Source of the DNA: Streptomyces glomeratus
GTDB taxonomy: Bacteria; Actinomycetota; Actinomycetes; Streptomycetales; Streptomycetaceae
Length of the DNA: 64,000 bases
NCBI RefSeq assembly: GCF_021462825.1
Contig: NZ_JAKEEB010000027.1
Span: forward strand, 26,563-90,562
Direction of reading: 5' to 3'
Position numbers and translations under genes: made by a program. Shown one piece after another: positions 24,798 to 32,067 of the stretch (positions are counted from its first letter, which is position 1; every line of letters begins with the position of its first letter). The notes below the pieces were generated by a model. It searched no databases. It had not been told where the DNA came from and was given only the letters and a program-made list of their open reading frames with translations.

Positions 24798-27134
24798 ATG
24801 GAGGAAGTCGCCGCTGCGGCGATCATCGATGCCCGGGGCACGGTGACGGGATGGAGCGAAGGTGCCCGGCGGCTGACGGGATACGCGGCCGAGGACGTCG
24901 TGGGACGCCCGGCGCAGGAACTGCTCGCCGGTGACGTGTCCCCTCCGCCGCTGACCGCGCTGACCGGCACCGTCATCCTGCGGCACCAGGACGGCCGCCC
25001 CGTCCCCCTCCGCGTCAGCGCGTATCCCCTGCTGGGCGTGGACCCCGAGCCGCGGGCGTTCGCGGTCACCACCGTGCCCGATGCCGGGGAACCGCTGCTG
25101 GTGGCCCACGCCTTCCAGCAGGCGCCGATCGCAATGTCCGTGTTCGACACACAGCAGCGGTGTCTGCGCGCCAACGACAAAACCGCCGAGATCCTGGAGG
25201 CCGAGGCGGACGAGCTGGTGGGGCGGAGGCTCGGCGACAGCCTGGTGAAGGACGACGAGTCCCGCCGGCGCTTCCGAAGCCACCTGCGCCAGGTCGCCGA
25301 GACCGGGCGTCCCGCGCACTACGAGAGCCACACCCGTATGTCCTCGGAGCGCCGGGAGCATGCCTGGACCATCGACATGTGGCCGGTGCGCAGCGGCTCA
25401 GGTCCGGTGACCGCCGTCGCCGTGGCTGCCGTCGACAACAGCGAACAGTACCGGGCCCGTGACCGTCTGGCCCTGCTGAACGAGGCCGCGACCGCCATCG
25501 GCACCACGCTGGATGTGACGCGCACCGCCGAAGAGCTGCTGGACGTGGCCGTTCCGCGGTTCGCCGACTTCGCCATCGTGGACCTTTTCGACTGGGTCCT
25601 CGGCCAGGACGAACGGCCCATGCGACGCGGCGACGGCCTCGTCCTGTGCCGCGTCGCCCATCGGTCCGCCACCGAGGGGACACCCGAGGCCGCGGTCAGG
25701 CTGGGCGAGGACGACACCTACGCGCCCCACTCGCCGCCCGCACGCGCGTTGCGGGAGTGCCGGGCCGTGCTGCGCCGGGCGGGCGAGCCCGACTTCGACC
25801 GCTGGCTACAGGAGCGCAACGCCCGGGGAGTCGGCGATCCCGCGGCCCGCCGCGGCGCCCACTCCCTGGTGGCGGTGCCGCTGAGAGCCCGCGACACCAC
25901 CCTGGGCGTCGCGGTCTTCCTGCGCATCGGCAAGCAGGACCCGTACGCCGACGACGACGCCGTCCTCGCCGAGGAGCTCGCGAGCCGGGCGGCCGTCTGC
26001 GTCGACAACGCCCGCCGCTTCGCACGCGAGCGGTCGACCGCGCTCGCCCTCCAGCACAGCCTGCTGCCGCGCGGTCTGCACGGGCCGGTCGCGCTCGAGG
26101 TGGCCCACCGCTATGTCCCTTCCGTGGCCAGGGCAGGCTTCGGCGGTGACTGGTTCGATGTGATCCAGCTGTCCGGCAGCCGGGTCGCCCTGGTCGTCGG
26201 CGACGTGGTCGGGCACGGTATCCGCTCCTCGGCGACCATGGGCCGTCTGCGCACGGCCGTGCGCACTCTGGCCGACGTGGACCTCGCGCCCGACGAACTC
26301 CTCACCCACCTCGACGACCTGGTCGCCCATCTCGCGGCGGAGGAGGCCGGCGACGAGGTCGGCGAACTCGGCGCGACCTGTCTGTACGCCGTCTACGATC
26401 CCGTCTCGCGCCGTCTGGGCCTGGCCGCCGCGGGACACCCCGCTCCGGCCGTCCTGCGGCCCGACGGCAGCGCCCGGCTCGTCACCATGTCGGCCGGCCC
26501 GCCCCTGGGCGTCGGCGGCCTGCCCTTCGAGGCGACGGAGGTGGAGCTGCCACAGGGCTCGCTGATCGCCCTCTACACCAATGGGCTGATCGAGGGCCGC
26601 GGGCGCGACTTGGACCGCGGCGCCACCGAACTGTGCCGAGCGCTGGAGGTCCCGCGAGACTCCCTAGACGCCCTGTGCGACACGGTGCTGACGGCCGTGC
26701 TCTCCGAGGAACCCGGCGACGACGTGGCCCTGCTGCTGGCCCGGACCCGGGCCCTGGGCGCCGACCGGGTCGCCACCTGGGACGTCCCGGCGGACCCGGC
26801 GCAGGTGGCCGCCGCCCGGCAGCAGGCGATCGAGCGGCTGGCCCGGTGGGGCCTCGAGGAGACCGCGTTCGTCACGGAACTGGTGGTCAGCGAGCTGGTG
26901 ACCAACGCGATCCGGTACGGCGGGCCGCCCATCCAGCTGCGGCTGATCCGCGACCGCTCGCTGATCTGCGAGGTCTCCGACGGCAGCTCCACCTCACCGC
27001 ATCTGCGCCGGGCCCACGCCTTCGACGAGGGCGGCCGGGGCCTGTTGCTGGTCGCCCAGCTCACCCAGCGCTGGGGCAGCCGGCAGACCGACGAGGGCAA
27101 GACGATCTGGGCCGAGCAGCCGCTCCCCGACTGA
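24798..27134 (+). CDS. SpoIIE-type PP2C phosphatase with PAS, GAF and HATPase domains (no. 1)
   Basis: 778 residues. PAS (about 1-80), PAS (about 100-215), GAF (about 225-405), PP2C/SpoIIE catalytic domain (about 417-645; GGDWFDVI, VGDVVGHGIRSSATMG) and C-terminal RsbW-like HATPase (about 659-778; ELVTNAIRYGG N-box, DEGGRGLLLV). Such proteins sense signals and dephosphorylate STAS anti-anti-sigma factors, while the HATPase may act as the opposing kinase. ATG 24798 is used, but the best ribosome site, GGAGG at 24777, is spaced for in-frame CTG 24789 or ATT 24786. Closely similar in layout and sequence to the phosphatase at 34057-36441. Confidence 0.92.
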   Translation: MEEVAAAAIIDARGTVTGWSEGARRLTGYAAEDVVGRPAQELLAGDVSPPPLTALTGTVILRHQDGRPVPLRVSAYPLLGVDPEPRAFAVTTVPDAGEPLLVAHAFQQAPIAMSVFDTQQRCLRANDKTAEILEAEADELVGRRLGDSLVKDDESRRRFRSHLRQVAETGRPAHYESHTRMSSERREHAWTIDMWPVRSGSGPVTAVAVAAVDNSEQYRARDRLALLNEAATAIGTTLDVTRTAEELLDVAVPRFADFAIVDLFDWVLGQDERPMRRGDGLVLCRVAHRSATEGTPEAAVRLGEDDTYAPHSPPARALRECRAVLRRAGEPDFDRWLQERNARGVGDPAARRGAHSLVAVPLRARDTTLGVAVFLRIGKQDPYADDDAVLAEELASRAAVCVDNARRFARERSTALALQHSLLPRGLHGPVALEVAHRYVPSVARAGFGGDWFDVIQLSGSRVALVVGDVVGHGIRSSATMGRLRTAVRTLADVDLAPDELLTHLDDLVAHLAAEEAGDEVGELGATCLYAVYDPVSRRLGLAAAGHPAPAVLRPDGSARLVTMSAGPPLGVGGLPFEATEVELPQGSLIALYTNGLIEGRGRDLDRGATELCRALEVPRDSLDALCDTVLTAVLSEEPGDDVALLLARTRALGADRVATWDVPADPAQVAAARQQAIERLARWGLEETAFVTELVVSELVTNAIRYGGPPIQLRLIRDRSLICEVSDGSSTSPHLRRAHAFDEGGRGLLLVAQLTQRWGSRQTDEGKTIWAEQPLPD

Positions 27135-27157
27135 CACACGACCGCAAAGACGCGGAC

Positions 27158-27185
27158 GGCCGCACGGCGGGGGCGCCGTGCGGCC
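27158..27185. terminator. Terminator between phosphatase no. 1 and the nitroreductase gene
   Basis: GGCCGCACGGCG (27158-27169) pairs with CGCCGTGCGGCC (27174-27185): 12 bp perfect with a GGGG loop. It lies between convergent genes. Confidence 0.85.
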
Positions 27186-27201
27186 CGCGGCTCCGGCTCG
27201 T

Positions 27202-27654
27202 TCACTTCCCGGTGGGCTCCAGCACGAAGACGGGGATCTCACGGTCCGTCTTCTTCTGGTAGTCGGCGTACGGGGGATAGGCGGCGACCGCCCGCTCCCA
27301 CCACTGCGCCTTCTCCTCGCCCGTCACCTCACGGGCCGTCATCTCCTGGCGTACCGCCCCGTCCTGGAGTTCCACCGTGGGATGCTGCGTCACGTTGTAG
27401 TACCAGACGGGGTGCTTGGGCGCGCCGCCCAGCGAGGCGACCACCGCGTACCGGCCCTCGTGCTCGACGCGCATCAGCGGAGTCTTACGGATCTTGCCGC
27501 TCTTGGCGCCCAGGGTGGTGAGGATGATCACCGGCATCCCCGTGTCGAGGAGGGTCGTCCCCTTGGTGCCGCCGGAACTCTCATACAGCTCCACCTGTTC
27601 GCGCACCCACTGCGTCGGGCTGGGTTCGTACTCGCCCTCAAGAGCCATGTGCAT
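27202..27654 (-). CDS. F420-dependent (DDN-like) nitroreductase family protein
   Basis: 150 residues. A split-barrel deazaflavin-dependent nitroreductase: ILTTLGAKSGKIRKTPLMRVEHEGRYAVVASLGGAPKHPVWYYNV is the canonical F420-binding core. It then has VELQDG strands and the WWERAVAAYPPYADYQKKTDREIPVFVLEP end. These enzymes use coenzyme F420H2 to reduce nitro or quinone compounds. ATG 27654 is chosen because GAGGGG lies four bases upstream; ATG 27648 is an alternative. Family members are abundant in mycobacteria and streptomycetes. Confidence 0.9.
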   Translation of the reverse strand: MHMALEGEYEPSPTQWVREQVELYESSGGTKGTTLLDTGMPVIILTTLGAKSGKIRKTPLMRVEHEGRYAVVASLGGAPKHPVWYYNVTQHPTVELQDGAVRQEMTAREVTGEEKAQWWERAVAAYPPYADYQKKTDREIPVFVLEPTGK

Positions 27655-27810
27655 CCGTCCCCTCGTCGCGTACGACTGCTGTCTCGTCCGGCGGGCCGCG
27701 GCCGTAGGCATCGCCGCGGGTCCGCGCGCTGCACGATTGAACACCAGCCGCCGCCGCTTTCATCCTCACCACGCTCCGGGCGTGAGGGCGGGACCACGCA
27801 ACGCTTCGCC

Positions 27811-28443
27811 TCACGCGGGCCCGGTCAGCACCCGCACCGCCAGCGCCGCGATCACCGCACTGGAGACAAGCGCCGTCGCAAGGCGCCCGCGCCGTCCGGT
27901 CAGCGCCCGGCCCAGCAGCGCCCCACCCCCGGCCAGCAGCAGCTGCCAACTGGCCGACGCGAGGAAGGCCGCGGCGACGAAGAGGCCCTGTTCCAGCGGC
28001 CGCACCGGGTCCGCGGCGCGGCCCCCGAGCACCAGTGCGGCGAAGTAGATCACCGTGGTGGGGTTGAGCAGGGTGACGCCGAGCAGCCCCAGATACGCCC
28101 GCCCGGGGCCCGACGGCGCCGCGCGAGTGGGCAGGGACCTCCCCTCTGAGCGGTACCGGCGCACCGCGCCGACGGCACCGCGCACCGCGAGAGCGGCAAG
28201 GACCAGCGCGGACGCCCACCGCAGCGGGGTCAGCACCGGCTGGAGCGCGGCGGCGAGGGCGGAGCCGCCGACGGCCGCCGCCAGGGCGTAGATCCCGTCG
28301 GCGGTGGCGACGCCGAGCGCGGCGCACGCACCGATCCGCAGGGAGGTACGGGCGGTGAGGGAGAGCAGATAGGCGGAGACCGCTCCGACGGGTACGGCGA
28401 TGCCGTACCCCGCGACCAGTCCCGCCACCAGCGCCGCGGTCAC
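27811..28443 (-). CDS. LysE-family amino acid/metabolite exporter
   Basis: About 210 residues with six hydrophobic helices. GLVAGYGIAVPVGAVSAYLLSL matches the LysE/RhtB start (PGP-like helix 1), followed by the NPTTVIYFAAL motif of helix 4. The start is uncertain: GTG 28443 gives the usual family length, whereas an upstream ATG would add an arginine/proline tail that looks like non-coding sequence. The exported substrate is unknown; the family exports lysine, threonine, homoserine or related molecules. Confidence 0.78.
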   Translation of the reverse strand: MTAALVAGLVAGYGIAVPVGAVSAYLLSLTARTSLRIGACAALGVATADGIYALAAAVGGSALAAALQPVLTPLRWASALVLAALAVRGAVGAVRRYRSEGRSLPTRAAPSGPGRAYLGLLGVTLLNPTTVIYFAALVLGGRAADPVRPLEQGLFVAAAFLASASWQLLLAGGGALLGRALTGRRGRLATALVSSAVIAALAVRVLTGPA

Positions 28444-28831
28444 GACCGGGGCGGCGAGAGCCTCCGGGGACGGCCGAACTGCTGTCGGCCCCGGCCGGAA
28501 CGGGCGGCGGCGGAGGTCGGCGGCAGGGCGGGGGCGGGGAGAGGCATGCGCCGATCCTGGGGGAGCGCCGGGAGCACGGGCAAGCGAATTACGATGGTCA
28601 GCGCGGGGACGCGCGACGCACTCCCGTCGGATGCGACGGCGCGGCCCGCCGGGCCGGCGACAGACTTCGGCCCGGCGACAACCATCCGCCTGCGGCCGTC
28701 GGCCCGACGACGGGCTTCGGCCACATACGGCATTCGGCGGATCTGGCCGAACTTCGAGTGGCCCTGTAGGTGCCTCGGGCATCTAATTGGTGATGATCGG
28801 CAAGAGCGAATCTTCGCGTGCGAGGTCATTC
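28444..28831. other. Divergent LysE/P450 promoter region
   Basis: About 390 bases between divergent genes. TTCGGCC (28716-28722) and GGCCGAA (28745-28751) form a loose dyad. The sequence ACTTCGGCC recurs. No coding pattern can be supported inside. Confidence 0.5.
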
Positions 28832-30040
28832 ATGACGAAACCCGCTGTGACCCAGTCAGAAACCGTCGACTTTCCCCAGGACCGCACCTGCCCCTACCAC
28901 CCGCCCGCCGCCTACGATCCGTTGCGCACCACACGACCGCTGACCCGCGTCACCCTCTACGACGGGCGTGACGTCTGGGTGGTCACCGGCCACTCCGCGG
29001 CCCGGGAGCTCCTCGCGGATCCGCGCCTGTCCTCCGACCGCAGCCGGGACGCGTTCCCGGCGATCAACGCACGCTTCGCCGCAGCACGCAACCGCCGGCT
29101 GACCTTGCTCGGCGTGGACGACCCCCGGCACCGCACACAGCGTCGCATGCTGGTGCCGAGCTTCACCCTCAAGCGGGTCGCCGCCCTGCGCCCGCGCATC
29201 CAGGAGACGGTCGACCGGCTGCTGGACGCCATGGAGGCCGCCGGCCCGCCGGCCGAACTGGTGAGCGCCTTCGCGCTGCCGCTTCCGTCGATGGTGATCT
29301 GCGCGCTGCTGGGTGTCCCCTACGCCGACCACGAGTTCTTCGAGGAGCAGTCCCGCAGGCTGCTGCGCGGCCCCACCCCGGCCGACACCCAGGACGCCCG
29401 CGACCGCATGGACGCCTACCTCGGAGAGCTGATCGACGCGAAGCGCGAGCAGCCGGGGGACGGACTGCTCGACGAGCTGATCCAGGAGCAGCTGCGCGAG
29501 GAAGCGCTGGACCGGGCCGAACTGGTCTCCATGGCGACGCTTCTGCTGGTCGCCGGGCATGAGACGACCGCCAACATGATCTCCCTCGGCACGTTCACGC
29601 TGCTCCGGCACCCCGAGCAGCTCGCCGAGCTGCGCGCCGACCCCGGCCTGATGTCCGCCGCGGTCGAGGAACTGCTGCGCTTCTTGTCGATCGCCGACGG
29701 GCTGTTGCGCGTGGCCACCGAGGACATCGAGGTCGCCGGGAGCATCATCCGCGCCGACGAGGGCGTTCTGTTCTCCACCTCCGTCATCAACCGGGACACC
29801 ACGGCCTTCCCCGAACCGGACACGCTGGACTGGCACCGCACCGCCCGCCATCACGTCGCCTTCGGGTTCGGCATCCACCAGTGCCTCGGGCAGAACCTGG
29901 CCCGGGCCGAGCTGGAGATCGCCCTGCGCACGCTGTTCGAGCGGCTGCCCGGGCTGCGGCTCGCCGCTCCGGCGGAAAAGATCCCCTTCAAACCGGGCGA
30001 CACGATCCAGGGGATGCTGGAACTCCCCGTGACCTGGTAA
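28832..30040 (+). CDS. Cytochrome P450 (CYP105-like)
   Basis: 402 residues. I-helix AGHETT at 241-246 (acid-alcohol pair for O2 activation), K-helix ExxR as ELLR near 280-283, and heme-binding FGFGIHQCLG at 344-353 with Cys351 as axial ligand. Its length and the WVVTGHSAARELLADPRLSSDR opening are those of actinobacterial class I P450s such as CYP105. They hydroxylate or demethylate natural products or foreign compounds with electrons from a ferredoxin. The ferredoxin gene follows at 14 bases, giving a two-gene redox unit. ATG 28832 has GAGGT six bases upstream. Confidence 0.94.
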   Translation: MTKPAVTQSETVDFPQDRTCPYHPPAAYDPLRTTRPLTRVTLYDGRDVWVVTGHSAARELLADPRLSSDRSRDAFPAINARFAAARNRRLTLLGVDDPRHRTQRRMLVPSFTLKRVAALRPRIQETVDRLLDAMEAAGPPAELVSAFALPLPSMVICALLGVPYADHEFFEEQSRRLLRGPTPADTQDARDRMDAYLGELIDAKREQPGDGLLDELIQEQLREEALDRAELVSMATLLLVAGHETTANMISLGTFTLLRHPEQLAELRADPGLMSAAVEELLRFLSIADGLLRVATEDIEVAGSIIRADEGVLFSTSVINRDTTAFPEPDTLDWHRTARHHVAFGFGIHQCLGQNLARAELEIALRTLFERLPGLRLAAPAEKIPFKPGDTIQGMLELPVTW

Positions 30041-30053
30041 GAGGCTGGCGACC

Positions 30054-30299
30054 ATGACCGATGACATCTCCGACAGCTCGATTTCCATCTCCATCGACAG
30101 GGACGTCTGTATCGGTGCAGGCCAGTGCGCCCTCACCGCTCCGGGCGTCTTCACCCAGGACGACGACGGCTACAGCGAGCTGCTGCCCGGCAAGGAGGAC
30201 GGGGGCGGCGACCCGCTGGTGCGGGAGGCCGCACGGGCCTGCCCGGTGAGCGCCATCACCATCAGCGAGAAAGGAGTCGAGGCTTCCCGGGCCGGCTGA
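30054..30299 (+). CDS. Ferredoxin, P450 partner
   Basis: 81 residues, acidic. Cysteines in CIGAGQC near residues 23-29 and the later RACPVSAI site fit the 3Fe-4S ferredoxins that sit beside P450 genes (SoyB/SuaB type). It lacks the extra cysteine of 4Fe-4S ferredoxins in the usual position. It transfers electrons from a ferredoxin reductase (not encoded here) to the P450. ATG 30054 lies 14 bases after the P450 stop. Confidence 0.92.
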   Translation: MTDDISDSSISISIDRDVCIGAGQCALTAPGVFTQDDDGYSELLPGKEDGGGDPLVREAARACPVSAITISEKGVEASRAG

Positions 30300-30318
30300 C
30301 CCCGCCGGCCCATTCGCC

Positions 30319-30362
30319 GAGAACCCGAGAACCCAGAACCCCGGAACCCGAGAACCCGAGAA
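30319..30362. repeat. Short GAACCCGA repeats
   Basis: A run of GAGAACCC / GAACCCGA units, about six copies with 7-11 bp spacing, lies between the ferredoxin stop and the terminator. It looks like slippage-prone simple sequence and has no coding content. Confidence 0.6.
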
Positions 30363-30408
30363 CGCCGAGGACGGCCCACGCGGACGAACCGAGGGGCCGT
30401 CCTCGGCG
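30363..30408. terminator. Terminator between ferredoxin and TetR gene
   Basis: CGCCGAGGACGGCCC (30363-30377) pairs perfectly with GGGCCGTCCTCGGCG (30394-30408), a 15-bp stem with a 16-base loop, between convergent genes. Confidence 0.85.
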
Positions 30409-30409
30409 G

Positions 30410-31039
30410 TCAGCGTCTGCGGACGCCGGCGTCCCCGCACCCGGCCGCGCGGCCCGGATCGGCCGTCTCCCGGTCGGTCTCCCGCCACCGGTGGGCCGCC
30501 AGCAGCAGTTCGGCGGCCCGGCGTGCCTGGTCGGCGGGTGCGGGGGAGGCCTCCATGCCCGCCGTCACCATGGCGCCCTCGGCCAGCAGGAAGAGCTGGT
30601 CGCCGAGAGGTGCGGGCAGGCCCGCATCGCCCACCAGACCGGCCAGGTACGCCTTGAACGCCTGCTTGTGGGCGCGTACCTGGGCCAGCACCCGCGGGGA
30701 GGTGGCGCCCAGTTCGCCGTAGGAGTTGATCCAGGCGCACCCGCGGAAGCCGGGCTCGGCGCACGACTCCCGCAGCCACTCGAACACGGCCAGAAGGCGC
30801 TCCACGGGGTCCGTGTGCCGGTCCACGTACTCCGCCAGCCGCTGCCGCCAGCGCTCGTCACGCCGCTGCAGATATGCCTCGACCAGCTGCTCCTTGGCGG
30901 GGAAGAGCTGGTAGAGGCGCTTGAGCGACACACCTGAGGTGCCGCGGATGTCGTCCATCCCGACGCTCTGTATGCCACGGCCGTAGAACAGCTCCTCCGC
31001 GGCGTCCAGCGCCCGGGCGCGGGCGACTTCGGTGTCCAT
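30410..31039 (-). CDS. TetR-family transcriptional regulator
   Basis: 209 residues. HTH at about 8-55: ALDAAEELFYGRGIQSVGMDDI, then GVSLKRLYQLFPAKEQLVEAYL. The ligand domain contains the GFRGCAWINSYGEL motif seen in the TetR_C family of AcnR-like/YcdC-type repressors. ATG 31039 is the only start with the HTH intact. It is divergent from a flavoprotein gene, with the dyad AGAGAAC-N4-GTTCTCT between them; it probably represses both. Confidence 0.88.
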   Translation of the reverse strand: MDTEVARARALDAAEELFYGRGIQSVGMDDIRGTSGVSLKRLYQLFPAKEQLVEAYLQRRDERWRQRLAEYVDRHTDPVERLLAVFEWLRESCAEPGFRGCAWINSYGELGATSPRVLAQVRAHKQAFKAYLAGLVGDAGLPAPLGDQLFLLAEGAMVTAGMEASPAPADQARRAAELLLAAHRWRETDRETADPGRAAGCGDAGVRRR

Positions 31040-31070
31040 GTACGCGTCCCTCCTGGGGCGTCCTCGACCG

Positions 31071-31088
31071 AGAGAACCGGCGTTCTCT
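31071..31088. promoter_or_regulatory. TetR operator between tetR and flavoprotein genes
   Basis: AGAGAAC-CGGC-GTTCTCT, a perfect 7-bp dyad with a four-base centre, 32 bases from the tetR start and about 60 from the flavoprotein start. Confidence 0.72.
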
Positions 31089-31134
31089 ACGGTAGCAGCG
31101 GCATGACCGGCCACGCCGTCTCTGCTCCGCCGCC

Positions 31135-31140
31135 TAGAGT
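31135..31140 (+). promoter_or_regulatory. -10 element of a probable leaderless promoter (TAGAGT)
   Basis: TAGAGT ends six bases before GTG 31147 and no ribosome-binding site is present. The flavoprotein message is therefore probably leaderless. Confidence 0.55.
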
Positions 31141-31146
31141 GCAGAC

Positions 31147-31677
31147 GTGACCCAGGACGCCTCAAAACCCTTCCTGTACATCGTCGTCTGCGCCGCGGGT
31201 GTCGCACAGGGCGTCGGCAAGCTGATCACGGCCGCCCAGGAGGCCGATTGGGAGGTGGGCGTGATCGCCACCCCGCTCGCCCTCCGCTTCTTCGACACCG
31301 CCGACGTCGAGGCGCGCACGGGCCGTCCGATCCGCTCCGCCTGGCGCGCCCCGGGCGACCCGCGGCCGTTTCCGGACCCGGACGCGGTGGTCGTGGCCCC
31401 GGCCACCTTCAACACCGTCAACAAGTGGGCCGCCGGCATATCCGACACCCTCGCCCTGGGCGCCCTGTGCGAGGCGTACGGGTTGGGCGTGCCGATCGCA
31501 GTCCTGCCCTGTGTGAGCGAGGCGCTGGCGGCCCATCCCGCCTACCGCGCCAGCCTCGAACGGCTGGGCGGCATGGGGGTCCGGTTCGGGGACCCGTACG
31601 CCGGAGAGGCGGACGAGGAAGGCGGACATCCCCAGTTCCACTGGCGGCGGGCTCTGGAGCTGCTCCCGCCGCACTGA
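31147..31677 (+). CDS. Flavoprotein (FMN-binding, phosphopantothenoylcysteine-decarboxylase-like fold)
   Basis: 176 residues. The fold is that of the flavoprotein/Dfp superfamily: LYIVVCAAGVAQGVGKLI, VGVIATPLALRFF and the FMN-binding VVVAPATFNTVNKWAAGISDTLALGALCEA, with the conserved PATFNT-N-KWA-GI run. Members decarboxylate cysteine-like termini or bind FMN for prenyl transfer; the activity here is undetermined. GTG 31147 with TAGAGT six bases upstream suggests leaderless expression under control of the divergent TetR. Confidence 0.85.
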   Translation: MTQDASKPFLYIVVCAAGVAQGVGKLITAAQEADWEVGVIATPLALRFFDTADVEARTGRPIRSAWRAPGDPRPFPDPDAVVVAPATFNTVNKWAAGISDTLALGALCEAYGLGVPIAVLPCVSEALAAHPAYRASLERLGGMGVRFGDPYAGEADEEGGHPQFHWRRALELLPPH

Positions 31678-32067
31678 CGAGACCCATTGCCGCCCGGCTT
31701 TCGAAAGGGACCGAACTGCCGGTCGAATTTTCCGGGTCGAGTGCGCCGGAGGGCGCGGAATTAGGCGCCCGGACGCTGTTGACTGACTTTCTGTCAATAC
31801 AGCCCCGCCGCACCGGAAACGGAAAGCGAGGGACTCTCTTGTTCGCCCTCGGCGACCTATGGAAAAGTGTCACCGTCGGCGCGCGGATCATTCTCCTCAC
31901 CGCTGCGCATCCGGCGTTGTCGTGCGCCGTCCGCTGCAACCGGTGGTGTCTCGGGCGGTTGTTCGACACGTCGGAAAATTCCGATGGACACGTCCTGCGT
32001 GCAGCCGGCCGGGCGGTGCCTTCATTGGTACGGACTAAAGAAGTGTCTGCGTGGGTTCTGGAGGAAC
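31678..32067. other. Upstream region of sigma-lectin gene A
   Basis: 390 bases of lower GC than its surroundings. It contains TTGAC-N9-GTCAA (around 31779) and the dyad TCGGAA-AA-TTCCGA (31971-31984), which is a candidate operator about 90 bases before the gene start. An open frame runs through part of it in line with gene A but shows no gene-like codon use. Confidence 0.5.
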
